Shown piece after piece: positions 9,198 to 18,591 of a stretch of 64,000 bases of DNA (positions are counted from its first letter, which is position 1; each line of letters opens with the position of its first letter). A model generated the notes under the pieces. It had not been told where the DNA came from and did no database searches. It saw only the letters and a program-made list of their open reading frames with translations. The translations under genes were made by a program, and so were the position numbers. This DNA comes from Campylobacterales bacterium (lineage in GTDB: Bacteria; Campylobacterota; Campylobacteria; Campylobacterales; Sulfurimonadaceae), in contig JAPLGM010000016.1 of the NCBI GenBank assembly GCA_026390165.1, positions 79,712-143,711 of the forward strand, read 5' to 3'.

Positions 9198-10126
9198 AAC
9201 GGTTTGACATAGTAACATTGGAATCTCCCAATCGAGCACCGTTGCGTATTGAGGGGTTTTTATTCGGGGAAGAGAATAGTAAAGGAGCTTCGATTGCCAT
9301 TGTCGGGGCAATGAGCGGCGATCATATTAATCAGCTCTATGTGGCATCGGGATTGGTGGAGTATTTACGTATCAAAGAGGAAGAGGGGAAGATTATAGGA
9401 AAAATCCTTATTATCCCTGCGGTCAACGCATATGCTCTTAATATGGGGGAGAAAAATTGGCCATTAGACAAAACGGATCTTAATATGATGTTTCCGGGGT
9501 ATCACCAAGGGGAAACAACGCAACGGATTGCCGCACGTCTTTTTGATACGCTAAAAGGGTATAAATATGGGGTGATTTTAGAAGGTCGTCGTGATCAGGG
9601 GATGTGTTTACCGTATGTGAAACTCATCAAAAGTGGTTATGAAGATTTAGAGTGCGTGAAAGACTTAGGGATAAGCTTTATTCACTATCGTCCATACGAA
9701 CCTATAGAGACAGCAATGCTTCAATACAACTGGCAATTGTGGGAGACGAAAGCTTTCTCGATTGTTTTTGGAAAAAATGGGGCGATTGATCACAATGATA
9801 GTGATGAAGTACACACGTCATTGGTTCGTTTTCTTTCCAAGAGAGGATTATTGGAACATACTGTTTTTGAAGGACGAACGAGCAATATAATAGATCCCCA
9901 TAATATGACACTGCTCAAAGCATCACGGGCAGGGATCTTTATCTCTAAAATACGTTGTGATACTCATGTAGAGAAGGGTGAGAAGTTAGGAAAGATTATC
10001 GACGCACTAACTGGGAAGAGAGTTGAAGATATTATTGCCCCATGTGAGGGGATTGTTACATGTCAGTATTCTCATCCACTTATTTTTCAAAATTCTATTG
10101 CATTTCGGATCGCATCGATAGAATAA
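9194..10126 (+). CDS. AstE/aspartoacylase-like paralogue without catalytic residues
   Basis: A 310-residue protein clearly related to the gene before it (matching VGAMSGDH, IIPAVNAYALNMG, DLNMMFPG, a C-terminal beta domain ending with CEGIV). The metal and catalytic positions have changed: the HxxE motif reads S41-G-D-H44, the third histidine is replaced by E130, the substrate arginine of DLNR is methionine, and the catalytic glutamate region reads SIVFGKN. It is therefore expected to be a non-catalytic partner or regulator, or to use different chemistry. The reading frame is intact and translationally coupled (4-base overlap), so it is not a pseudogene. Confidence 0.8.
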   Translation: MKRFDIVTLESPNRAPLRIEGFLFGEENSKGASIAIVGAMSGDHINQLYVASGLVEYLRIKEEEGKIIGKILIIPAVNAYALNMGEKNWPLDKTDLNMMFPGYHQGETTQRIAARLFDTLKGYKYGVILEGRRDQGMCLPYVKLIKSGYEDLECVKDLGISFIHYRPYEPIETAMLQYNWQLWETKAFSIVFGKNGAIDHNDSDEVHTSLVRFLSKRGLLEHTVFEGRTSNIIDPHNMTLLKASRAGIFISKIRCDTHVEKGEKLGKIIDALTGKRVEDIIAPCEGIVTCQYSHPLIFQNSIAFRIASIE

Positions 10127-10150
10127 AAGAGGGAATTTCTTCACTCTTTT
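10125..10150 (+). terminator. Terminator-like hairpin after the ATP-grasp operon
   Basis: AAAAGAG (10125-10131) and CTCTTTT (10144-10150) form a 7-bp stem with a 12-base loop ending in T residues, directly downstream of the last gene of the operon. Confidence 0.45.
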
Positions 10151-10199
10151 AGCCTATTGGTGTTATGATACTGAAATTTTTTGTCAAGGTACTTAAATA

Positions 10200-12221
10200 A
10201 TGAAATCTTATACGACCTACAGACGGTTGATTGCAAAAACGGTTATTATTTCTTTGTTAAGTAGTTTGGCTGTAGCTTTTTTGTATGGTATATACATCAA
10301 AAAGCAGGCGATTGAAGATCTTGCCCGTAATGATGCACGTAAAACAAGCCGTTTGGCGTTTGAAGCTCTTTATTCAGCGATGGAAAAGGGGTGGAGCCAG
10401 AAAGAACTTGATGCCATTATCGTTCGTCTTAACAGTGTCGAGCCAAATATGCGGATTAATGCCTATCGAAGTCCCCGTGTTGTGGCCCTTTTTGGGGATC
10501 GAATCAACGATAAGCGGATACGTGAGCATGATCCGATGGTGATGCGTGCAATGCGGGGGGAAGAGATATTAACGGGTAATGATGAAATCCGTTATCTTTA
10601 TCCTATTGTGGTTAATCAAGAGTGTTTAAAATGTCACGTGAATGCCAAGGTTGGAGATATCAATGGGGTTATCGATGTACATTTCCCTGTAGGAAACCTT
10701 AAAATATCACTCACAACAATGATTAACTCGTTTATTGTCTTCTTTATTTTCTTTACGATCATTATTTTTGCCATTTTGTATTTTAGACTCAATTCGTTGC
10801 TGGTACAGCCTCTTAAGCAATTTATTGGATTGATCCAAGAAATCATTAGTAAAAATGATATGGCCAAACGCGTCAGCCTCAATACAAAAATTCTTGAAGT
10901 TAAAAATATTGAGAATTATTTTAATAAAATGTTAGACTCTATCCAAGGGTACTACGAAAAGCTTCAGGAAATATCTGATCGAGATTACCTCACAGGGCTT
11001 TACAACCGCCGAAAATTTGAAGAGTTTCTTTCGTATGAGATTGGACGCTCCCTTCGCCACAAGCATGAATTTACGATTATCATGATCGATTTGGACAATT
11101 TCAAATATATTAATGACACCTACGGTCATGCGTCAGGAGATTTAGTACTTAAAGCGGTGACAGAAATTTTTGCTTCAAATCTCCGAAATGCTGATATTTT
11201 GGCACGACTTGGGGGAGATGAGTTTGCGGTTTTATTACCTGAAACACCCTATGAAAATGGCTATATCGTCGTTGAAAAGCTTAGAAGAGAGTTGGAAGCC
11301 ACTTCTATTGCGCTGATGCTTGATCAGATCACTCTGACGGCAAGTTTTGGTATTGCCCAGTACCCTGAACAAGGAGAGACCATAGAGTCTCTTTTTACGG
11401 GGTCTGATATAGCGATGTATAAAGCCAAAAGGGCGGGTAAAAATACGATCGCACGGGCAGATCAAAATGATCAAGAGATGGCCGTAGAGATTCAAAAAAA
11501 AGGGGAGTTTATCCGTCGTGCAATTGAGGAAGATCGTCTAGAACCTTTTTTCCAACCTATCTATGCTATTGCTACAAATGAGCTCTTCGGATATGAGGTT
11601 CTTGCCCGTATCCGTGAGGGAGAACGTTATATTGCGGCAGGGCAATTTATGGAAATCGCTGAGAGTTTAGGGATGGCTTCGAGAGTGGATCAAATTATAT
11701 TGTCCAAAGGGCTTGAAATACGTTCACATTTACAGATGTGGAATACTTCTTTCTTTTTTAATCTTTCTACACACTCTCTTTTTGGAGATGATTATCTCTC
11801 GCCGATCGAAGATCATTACGCTCAAAATCCTTCAGATGCTGGTGATAATGGAATTGTAATTGAAATTTTAGAGCGTGAAGCAATCCATAATGTGAAAGCA
11901 TTGATAGAGATTATCGAAGTGAATAAAGAGAGAGGGATTTCATTTGCATTGGATGATTTTGGTTCAGGATTTTCATCCTTTGTCTATCTAAAATATTTTG
12001 ATACCGATTACGTCAAAATTGACGGTGAATTCGTCAAGAATATCACCGTTAATGAGAAAGATCGTATTTTTGTCAAGCATATCAATCAAATTGCCCAAGA
12101 GTTTGGCAAAAAGACAATCGCTGAGTATGTCGAGGACGAAGAGACACTCCTTATTCTCAAAGAGTTAGGAGTCGACTATGTCCAAGGGTATCATATCGGA
12201 AAACCGCAGAAGCTCAATTAA
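10200..12221 (+). CDS. Membrane sensor with CxxCH haem motif, GGDEF and EAL domains
   Basis: A 673-residue c-di-GMP protein. A membrane helix (residues about 13-30) and a second one (about 175-200) enclose a periplasmic domain ending in C142-L-K-C-H146, a c-type haem attachment motif typical of Tll0287-like (DUF3365) sensors. A HAMP-like linker leads to a GGDEF domain with intact RLGGDEFAVL (about residue 338), then an EAL domain with EVL in place of EAL at about 463 but intact DDFGSGFSS, KIDGEFV and QGYHIGKP. The cyclase looks active; the phosphodiesterase is plausible. It probably adjusts c-di-GMP to redox state or a gas ligand. Confidence 0.88.
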   Translation: MKSYTTYRRLIAKTVIISLLSSLAVAFLYGIYIKKQAIEDLARNDARKTSRLAFEALYSAMEKGWSQKELDAIIVRLNSVEPNMRINAYRSPRVVALFGDRINDKRIREHDPMVMRAMRGEEILTGNDEIRYLYPIVVNQECLKCHVNAKVGDINGVIDVHFPVGNLKISLTTMINSFIVFFIFFTIIIFAILYFRLNSLLVQPLKQFIGLIQEIISKNDMAKRVSLNTKILEVKNIENYFNKMLDSIQGYYEKLQEISDRDYLTGLYNRRKFEEFLSYEIGRSLRHKHEFTIIMIDLDNFKYINDTYGHASGDLVLKAVTEIFASNLRNADILARLGGDEFAVLLPETPYENGYIVVEKLRRELEATSIALMLDQITLTASFGIAQYPEQGETIESLFTGSDIAMYKAKRAGKNTIARADQNDQEMAVEIQKKGEFIRRAIEEDRLEPFFQPIYAIATNELFGYEVLARIREGERYIAAGQFMEIAESLGMASRVDQIILSKGLEIRSHLQMWNTSFFFNLSTHSLFGDDYLSPIEDHYAQNPSDAGDNGIVIEILEREAIHNVKALIEIIEVNKERGISFALDDFGSGFSSFVYLKYFDTDYVKIDGEFVKNITVNEKDRIFVKHINQIAQEFGKKTIAEYVEDEETLLILKELGVDYVQGYHIGKPQKLN

Positions 12222-12254
12222 TGAGAGGAGTTTCTGCTATTATCGTTGAGTGGT

Positions 12255-12701
12255 TTATAAACTTAAAATCTTTTTTGCACACTCATTGATTCGTTTTCCA
12301 TCGGCTAATGTACCCAGTGCTTTCGAAGCTGCTCCCATTACTTTACCAATCTCTTTTATAGTTGTAGCTCCTGTTTCAATAATAATCGCACGCAGTGCAG
12401 TTTCTAATTCTTCATCATTTAGTTGTTTGGGAAGATACGCTTCAAAAATAGCTGCTTCAGATGCCTCTTTTTCGTACAAATCTTCACGACCGGCATCACG
12501 GTATTGACTCATGGCATCGTTGCGTTGTTTGACTTGTTTTTGGATGATTTTGATGACATCTTCATCGTGAAGTTCTTTGCGCTCATCCACTTCGATTTGT
12601 TTCATTGCACTGCTTAGAAGGCGCAACGCATCACGAACGGCATTGTTTTTCTCTTTCATAGCAGTTTTAATATCGTTACTTATGGTCTCTTTGAGGGTCA
12701 T
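12255..12701 (-). CDS. GatB/YqeY domain protein
   Basis: A 148-residue protein of the YqeY family, related to the tail domain of the GatB amidotransferase subunit. Recognisable parts are KTAMKEKNNAVRDALRLLSS, EDVIKIIQKQVKQRNDAM, AYLPKQLNDEEL and IKEIGKVMGAASKALG. It is a free-standing form; some relatives affect tRNA-dependent amidation, but the function is not established. AAGGATG precedes the start. It is transcribed opposite to flgH. Confidence 0.88.
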   Translation of the reverse strand: MTLKETISNDIKTAMKEKNNAVRDALRLLSSAMKQIEVDERKELHDEDVIKIIQKQVKQRNDAMSQYRDAGREDLYEKEASEAAIFEAYLPKQLNDEELETALRAIIIETGATTIKEIGKVMGAASKALGTLADGKRINECAKKILSL

Positions 12702-12758
12702 TTTTCATCCTTGGAACTATTTTTGCTTATTATAGCTAAATAACCCATTGGATGTGAT

Positions 12759-13475
12759 ATGCGCTACCTTCTTCCTCTTTCGATCTCATTAGTATCATTG
12801 TTGTTAAATGGATGTACAGCAAAGCTGATGGATCCAGAAATAGCGTTTACCCCTCCAAAATATGTCGAGGAGATGCCCTCTCGTGAAGAAGAAAATATTT
12901 TTACGTCGCAAGGAAGTTTGTTTGGTCAAGGGGATAGTCCTCTCTTCTCGGATCACAAAGCAATGCATGTAAACGATATCGTGACCGTGGTCATTTCGGA
13001 AACGGTGACCAGTTCAAATAAAGCAACTAAAGCATTGAGTGAGGCGGATTCTCTCGGATTAGGAGGGGGAGCCTTTGTCTCAACTGGGGGCAATTCTGCT
13101 GTTAATTCTGCTGTGAGTAAACTTAATGGGCTTGGAAATATAGGGTTTAATGCGGGTTCGACGTCAAGTTACTCAGGGTCAGGTGCGGCCACGAAAAATG
13201 CTACCTTTACAACAACCGTATCGGCTCGTATTGTAAAGGTAATGGCAAATGGAAACTATTTTATCACAGGGCGGCGTGAAATTATGGTCGATGATCAAAA
13301 GCAAATTATGCAGCTTAGTGGAGTGATTCGCCCCTACGATATTGATCTAAATAATCAAATTACTTCGGCGAAAATTTCCGATGCGAAGATCCAGTACGCG
13401 AATGAAGGGGATGTGGATCGCTCCACCAACCAAGGGTGGGGGAGTAAAATAATACAAGCCGTATGGCCCTTTTAA
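12759..13475 (+). CDS. flgH: Flagellar L-ring protein
   Basis: A 238-residue outer-membrane lipoprotein that forms the L ring around the flagellar rod. The lipobox is LLNGC near residues 15-19. Family blocks include SLFSDHKAMHVNDIVTVVI-type sequence, TTTVSARIVKVMANGNYFI, GRREIMVDDQKQ and LSGVIRPYDI. It stands without other flagellar genes, as is common in this phylum where flagellar genes are scattered. Its end converges with the envC-like gene 5 bases away. Confidence 0.93.
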   Translation: MRYLLPLSISLVSLLLNGCTAKLMDPEIAFTPPKYVEEMPSREEENIFTSQGSLFGQGDSPLFSDHKAMHVNDIVTVVISETVTSSNKATKALSEADSLGLGGGAFVSTGGNSAVNSAVSKLNGLGNIGFNAGSTSSYSGSGAATKNATFTTTVSARIVKVMANGNYFITGRREIMVDDQKQIMQLSGVIRPYDIDLNNQITSAKISDAKIQYANEGDVDRSTNQGWGSKIIQAVWPF

Positions 13476-13480
13476 AAACC

Positions 13481-14698
13481 TTATCGAATAACCTGTAAAG
13501 GGTCGATATGGGCATTACGTTGCGTTACTTGAAACATTAGTTCTCTTCCCACTCGTCCGATGATAGCTCCTTGTTTGAGACGTTGACCTATAATAACAGT
13601 AGGAGCAATCTTATCTAAATGGGCATAAATCGTGTGTAACCCATTGTCATGTTCAATAACGATAACATTATCAAGCATTGCAGTAGGTTTTGCAAAGATG
13701 ACTTTTCCATTGAAAATAGCCTTGACCTTGGCATCGGAGTCGGTAGGGCGAAGAGAAACCGATTCATTATTAATCTTAATACCGTAAACAGGATCAATAT
13801 AGGAACCAAAGCGTTTGGTGATGACATAGCCATCTAGTGGAGAAATAGTCTTCTCACCACTGTATGCAGCAGTTTTTGAGGGTTGATACTCTGAGATCGT
13901 TTGTTGCGCCCCTTCGGGAAGTGGTTTGGAACCAGCTCTTGGAGCGACAAGTTTCGGAGGTGCTTTTTTGGGCTTCATCGCTTCAATTCGGATGATATTC
14001 AAACTCGCCAGTGTATTTTGAAGAGAGCGTTGTTGATTTAAAATACGACCAAGAGAGCGCTTATACTCCTCTTTCTCTCTTTCTAGTTGAGTGATTGCCT
14101 TTTCATTTTCTTGTTTTGTCGCGATGACATTTTGCTTTTGTTGATCAATGACTGCAATTGATTGTTTAAGTGCAGTGGTTTGATTGGATAATGAGGTGAT
14201 TTTTGTGGCATTCTCTCCATAAATAAAATTAAGCTCTTTAATTTCAGCATTAATTTGTTTAAGATGAAGCTTAAGAGCCTCTTCGGTAATGAGTGCATCC
14301 GCCCCTTTGGCTCGATCATCATTGATAAGAAGTGAGAGAGATGTATTGCGTGCGAGTGCAAACACCAACTTTTGCTCAATATCATTTTGGGTTTTGGTCA
14401 GTTGCTGCTGTTGCGTTTGAAGCCCTTGGAGATTTTGTTTGTTAGACTGATAGACATTTTCTTTGGATTTTAGCTCTGTGACAAGGGTATTGAGATGCTG
14501 TTGCTGAGCCCCTACAGCTTGACGTTGCTGGACGATTTTTCCTGCGGTTGCTTCGAGTTTTGCACTAAGAGAGGAGTAGGTTTGTTTGGACTCTTGGAGT
14601 GCAGAGGATGTTTTTTTTATTTTCTCATCTATTTTAGCACCATAAAGGGAAAGCACTAAAAAGGAGGAGAGGGCGAGAGAGATAGGGATGCGAATCAT
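13481..14698 (-). CDS. envC: EnvC-like murein hydrolase activator (degenerate LytM/M23 domain)
   Basis: A 405-residue exported protein: signal peptide (residues 1-20), long coiled coil (about 22-235) and C-terminal LytM domain (about 290-400). The usual metallopeptidase HxxxD motif is missing (the equivalent region reads YGIKINNES) and LHFE is replaced by LMFQV, although GLHTIYAHL remains. That is the state of EnvC proteins, which activate amidases instead of cutting peptidoglycan themselves. It begins immediately after the ftsX stop, matching the known FtsE-FtsX-EnvC system of septum splitting. Confidence 0.85.
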   Translation of the reverse strand: MIRIPISLALSSFLVLSLYGAKIDEKIKKTSSALQESKQTYSSLSAKLEATAGKIVQQRQAVGAQQQHLNTLVTELKSKENVYQSNKQNLQGLQTQQQQLTKTQNDIEQKLVFALARNTSLSLLINDDRAKGADALITEEALKLHLKQINAEIKELNFIYGENATKITSLSNQTTALKQSIAVIDQQKQNVIATKQENEKAITQLEREKEEYKRSLGRILNQQRSLQNTLASLNIIRIEAMKPKKAPPKLVAPRAGSKPLPEGAQQTISEYQPSKTAAYSGEKTISPLDGYVITKRFGSYIDPVYGIKINNESVSLRPTDSDAKVKAIFNGKVIFAKPTAMLDNVIVIEHDNGLHTIYAHLDKIAPTVIIGQRLKQGAIIGRVGRELMFQVTQRNAHIDPLQVIR

Positions 14699-15511
14699 TT
14701 ATTCCTCTTCATGGTTGACAAGTACAATCGTTAATGTAAGTGCAATAGAAACACTAAGGGCAATAACAAGAGAGCGAATGGCATCATCCACAAAATTAAA
14801 AAGCTGTACATTAATCCCAATTTCTCTCAGCTGCATGGTTAAGTACCCATAGTGGTTGATTACGAAAAATGCCAAACACAAAATTACGGTAGCGATAATT
14901 GCATCAACAATAGCCAGACGAAATAAAACAGCTGAACGCAGCCAAACCGGTGCACCAAAAAGCGCCATGATATTCATCCGTTGGGCATGTTGGAACTGCC
15001 AAAGTCGCATCTCTTTAAGGATTAACAATGAGGTGACAGTGGCAATGGCAATGGAAAAAATTTGAACTACATCTTTAAAAAGCAGCATGAGTTTATAGAC
15101 CGTATCGTGGGTTTGAGAGAACCCCTCTACCCGCTCAATAGCACGGTTACGCTCCAACCGTTTTTGGAGTTGAGTAATTTCATCAGGGGTAGGAAACCGA
15201 TTGAGATAAAGGCGATAAAACTTCGGCAGGGTGAGTTTTAGGAGTTCAAGATTTTTTGGACTCATTTCTCCCTTAAGACGCTCAAGCACTTGGGCAGTGC
15301 TAATGGATTCACTGCGGTCGATCATAGGACTCATTGCTTTAAGCTCGACAGGAGTTAGGCTTTTGCTGGCGACTACTATGACCGAATAATCATTTTTCAA
15401 ATGGGATTCATAGGCGGCAATACTGCGATCAACTGCCACATAAATTTGAACCGAGGCAAGGACGGTAAAGAGGGCGATAATAAGGGAGATATGATTTTTA
15501 AGCGATTTCAT
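14699..15511 (-). CDS. ftsX: Cell division protein FtsX
   Basis: From ATG 15511 the protein has 270 residues, with an N-terminal membrane helix, a periplasmic loop (about 40-150) and three C-terminal helices, the FtsX layout. It pairs with FtsE in the divisome and transmits ATP-driven movement to a periplasmic hydrolase activator. The frame is open further upstream to 15682, but that region codes for ftsE and the added sequence is not FtsX-like. The start overlaps ftsE by 14 bases and the stop abuts the envC-like gene. Confidence 0.88.
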   Translation of the reverse strand: MKSLKNHISLIIALFTVLASVQIYVAVDRSIAAYESHLKNDYSVIVVASKSLTPVELKAMSPMIDRSESISTAQVLERLKGEMSPKNLELLKLTLPKFYRLYLNRFPTPDEITQLQKRLERNRAIERVEGFSQTHDTVYKLMLLFKDVVQIFSIAIATVTSLLILKEMRLWQFQHAQRMNIMALFGAPVWLRSAVLFRLAIVDAIIATVILCLAFFVINHYGYLTMQLREIGINVQLFNFVDDAIRSLVIALSVSIALTLTIVLVNHEEE

Positions 15512-16169
15512 TAATAGTTCCAAACTCGATATGGTAATGTTTATAGGCGATTGTGAGCCCCTCTGGGATATGATGGGTGACGACAATAACCGTTGTTTTG
15601 AGCTGAGTATTTGCCCCCTCAAGAAGATTCCAAATAACCGAAGAGGAGTAATCATCGAGATTACCCGTCGGCTCATCGGCAAGGATAAGAATAGGGTTGT
15701 GGGCTAATGCGCGTGCCATTGCCACTCGCTGCTGCTCTCCACCACTGAGTTCTTGTGGATACTTCCCTGCTTGATGAGTAAGCTTCACATGTCCGAGAAG
15801 TTTTTGAACCTGCGAACCGCTGACATTCCCTGTGTAGCCCGAAATAATGAGGGGGAGCATCACATTTTTTTCAATCGTCCACTCTTTAATCAGCTTGTAA
15901 TCTTGAAAGACGATGCCAATGTGACGACGGAGAAAATTAAGTTTAGAAGCACTGATACGGTTCATCTTAGTTCCACCAACCGTAAGTTGACCTTGACGTG
16001 GCCCAATGGCTCCGTAAAATGATTTGAGAAGGGTTGATTTACCGCTTCCACTTGCACCTGTAATAAAGACAAAGTTTCCTGCTTCGATACTAAAAGTCGC
16101 TTTTGAGATGATGGTTTCATTCTCTTTGTAGGAGAGGGAGAGGTTTTCGGCGATGATAACATTATCCAT
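15498..16169 (-). CDS. ftsE: Cell division ATP-binding protein FtsE
   Basis: A 223-residue ABC ATPase with Walker [12 protein letters not shown] (about 35-45), Q-loop [14 protein letters not shown] sequence, signature [15 protein letters not shown] and Walker [14 protein letters not shown]. The ftsX and envC-like genes directly downstream identify it as FtsE. Its start overlaps trmB by 8 bases. Confidence 0.92.
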   Translation of the reverse strand: MDNVIIAENLSLSYKENETIISKATFSIEAGNFVFITGASGSGKSTLLKSFYGAIGPRQGQLTVGGTKMNRISASKLNFLRRHIGIVFQDYKLIKEWTIEKNVMLPLIISGYTGNVSGSQVQKLLGHVKLTHQAGKYPQELSGGEQQRVAMARALAHNPILILADEPTGNLDDYSSSVIWNLLEGANTQLKTTVIVVTHHIPEGLTIAYKHYHIEFGTINEIA

Positions 16170-17337
16170 GAAGTAGCTCGTTTAATAAAATATGGGCATT
16201 TAAGTTGGCACTTGAACGTACGGGTAGCGTGGGGAAATAACGGGCGTGACCATTTTGCACGATCAAATAAAGATGCTCAGGGCGATCAAAACTTCCCATG
16301 GCAAGACGAACCATCCAACCCCCTTCACGTATATCAAAACTGGCTTCTGCATGAAGAAAACCCCATTCACGACGGAAGAGTTGGCGCTCTATTATTGGAA
16401 GTATAGCATCCTCAATTTTGGTTGTTGTGAAGCTAAAATCCCCTTCTAGCACTTTTTCGGGACTTTCTAAATCGTTAATGAGGGTAACATCATAGATGTT
16501 TTTTTCCATTTTTTTCCAACGATCTTCGTATTTACTAGTGATGGCAATATCCCGATTTTTATGCACTTCGAAACTAACGTAGGAGGGATGAGAGTAGGTT
16601 TCGAGAGCAAAGCGGTAGTAGTTTTCACTGTCGGTACGCAATTCCAATCTCCCCTGAGGTGCTAATGCCCGAATTGCTTCATTGACAAACGCATCTCCGA
16701 TAACACGACGGTGTGGTTTTTTATCCCATGGAACGGGAAAATGGACGTAAATACGACTGAGGGTATTGGAGGGGACGAACTCCAAAAAGAGGCGTGCATC
16801 ATAATCCAAGATCATAATATTAGTCAAATGTTGAATGGTGATTTGTTTCAGAGCCTGCTCAATAGAGGGTTTATGAATTTCTAAACCGATAAAAAGAACC
16901 TCAGGATTGGTGGCAGCTTGATGGAGGAGATGACGTGCCGAACCAAATCCTACTTCGAGACGCATTTCAGACCCCGTTGGGAAGCTATTAGCGAAAAAAT
17001 CGACGGATTTGAGGGCATCGTGCGTTTGAAGATGAACATTTTCCCCTGCCGTATCGACATTGGAATCCAAAATAGTGCTGTTGGAACCTTTTGCGTAGGC
17101 GAGAAGAGAGTGTTTGATGAGAAAATTGGGGCTTGGTCGCGTTATTTTGTCACTTTTTAGGAGATCTTTTTCGCCACTTTTTTTGTGGAGAATAAAAAAT
17201 TCACGCCCTTTATAGCGAGTGGCAATGAGGGATTCTTTCCCCTCACCGCGCGAGGTTGCTATAAAATCAAATGCTACATCTCCCGAAGTGGCAGGGAGAG
17301 GGATGGGATGAAAGGTCTCTATATGAAGATGAGGCAT
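16162..17337 (-). CDS. trmB: tRNA (guanine-N7) methyltransferase, long form
   Basis: A 391-residue protein, much longer than the usual 220-240 residue TrmB. The methyltransferase core is central: LEVGFGSARHLL (SAM loop), EIHKPSIEQAL, VHFPVPWDKKPHRRV (TrmB signature) and LELRTDSENYYRFAL. It makes m7G46 in tRNA. About 125 extra N-terminal and 100 C-terminal residues flank the core, as seen in other Campylobacterota TrmB proteins. It lies between the FN3 lipoprotein and ftsE in a tightly packed operon. Confidence 0.9.
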   Translation of the reverse strand: MPHLHIETFHPIPLPATSGDVAFDFIATSRGEGKESLIATRYKGREFFILHKKSGEKDLLKSDKITRPSPNFLIKHSLLAYAKGSNSTILDSNVDTAGENVHLQTHDALKSVDFFANSFPTGSEMRLEVGFGSARHLLHQAATNPEVLFIGLEIHKPSIEQALKQITIQHLTNIMILDYDARLFLEFVPSNTLSRIYVHFPVPWDKKPHRRVIGDAFVNEAIRALAPQGRLELRTDSENYYRFALETYSHPSYVSFEVHKNRDIAITSKYEDRWKKMEKNIYDVTLINDLESPEKVLEGDFSFTTTKIEDAILPIIERQLFRREWGFLHAEASFDIREGGWMVRLAMGSFDRPEHLYLIVQNGHARYFPTLPVRSSANLNAHILLNELLHG

Positions 17338-17340
17338 GAT

Positions 17341-18591
17341 TTACTTCCCCTCATACAAGAGTTCAATTCCCTGTGTAGGGAGAGAACGAATACCGTTTTT
17401 GTCGACACCGACAACTTCATAAATATATCCAACGTTGGGTTTAACATCGGCATCGTGAAATTTGGTCTCTTTAATCGTATTAATCTCCAAAATCGCACGT
17501 TCTACCCAATTAAGCTTAGTCGTTTTAATGACCGTGTAGCTGAGGGTGCGAGGGTCATTATTGGTCCATTGCAAATCTACGCCGTTGCCATTTATTTTTC
17601 CATCATAGGCGATAGGAGTTTGAGGTTTTGCTAAACTGACCCCTTGTGTGATGATGGCAGAACTTATCGGACTCTCCAAGCCATCTTTATCTACTGCGGT
17701 GACTTTGTAGTAAAAAGGTTCACCATCTTCTTTGGTCGTATCGGTAAAGCTCGTTTCTAAAAGTTTGACATGATACGTGTAGGTACCGTCTGAGGTTGCT
17801 GATCGATAGAGATTATAGTGCGAAAAATCATCTAAAGGGCTCTTTTCCCATTTAAGGGCAATTGCTTTGGGCAAATTAGTGGTCGCGGTAATTTGTTTAA
17901 CCTCTGTCGGGAGTGGTTTTGTGATGACTTTAACTGTTTCACTCGCTTCCGTAGAGAGTTTGTCAAATGTGGTAGCACGTACACGATAATAATAGACTTG
18001 CCCGTCTTTAAGATCGGTATCAATAAATTCGGCATTTAAGCGCCCATTGATAACTTTGATTTCACGCCACTCTTGATCGTTAACATTTTTGCGGTCAATG
18101 GTATAACCACTGATGCGGAGATTTGGGTGAGGTCGCCAAAGGAGTTTGGCACTGCGAGGCATATTCCCGACCGATTGAAAAAAACTAATAGGGGCAATCA
18201 TCGGGAGGGTAACAACATTCATTGTTTCACTCCCATTGGATTCAATATTTTCATTTCTCTTTGACGTAAATCGATAGAGATATTGGGTATTAGGGGTAAG
18301 TTTCTCGTCGGTAAAATGGGTTGCAAACCGCCCATCAATCGTTGCGATGCGACTCAATGTTTGATTCCCGTCTCCAGAGCGATAAACGCTATAGCCGCTC
18401 ACACGCGGGTCATTGATTGCTTTCCATTCAAAGGCAATAGTGGTAATATCCGATAACGACCCATTGAGAGAGGGGACGGGGAGTGTCGGATCTATGGTAA
18501 TGGGTTTTGCGGGGGTTGGCTGAGGAGCACAACCAGTAAAAAGACTAAGCGCTAAAGAGATGCTCAAAGCGTATTTGACTGATGGTTGCAT
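17341..18591 (-). CDS. Fibronectin type III repeat lipoprotein
   Basis: From ATG 18591 the protein has 416 residues and a lipoprotein signal ending in LALSLFTGC; an earlier start at 18609 adds six residues and is less natural. Four FN3-like repeats follow, each with the pattern of a tryptophan segment, YxVYR (SGYSVYRSG, SGYTIDR, SHYNLYRSA, SYTVIKT) and a Y-x-Y-x-V strand. FN3 lipoproteins usually mediate envelope contacts. It overlaps rluD by 47 bases and is 3 bases from trmB, so it belongs to the same operon. Confidence 0.85.
   Translation of the reverse strand: MQPSVKYALSISLALSLFTGCAPQPTPAKPITIDPTLPVPSLNGSLSDITTIAFEWKAINDPRVSGYSVYRSGDGNQTLSRIATIDGRFATHFTDEKLTPNTQYLYRFTSKRNENIESNGSETMNVVTLPMIAPISFFQSVGNMPRSAKLLWRPHPNLRISGYTIDRKNVNDQEWREIKVINGRLNAEFIDTDLKDGQVYYYRVRATTFDKLSTEASETVKVITKPLPTEVKQITATTNLPKAIALKWEKSPLDDFSHYNLYRSATSDGTYTYHVKLLETSFTDTTKEDGEPFYYKVTAVDKDGLESPISSAIITQGVSLAKPQTPIAYDGKINGNGVDLQWTNNDPRTLSYTVIKTTKLNWVERAILEINTIKETKFHDADVKPNVGYIYEVVGVDKNGIRSLPTQGIELLYEGK

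Noticed and set aside
15512..15682. Longer FtsX starting at 15682
   Set aside because: The added residues come from ftsE in another frame and are not like FtsX; ATG 15511 gives the usual start with the first membrane helix.
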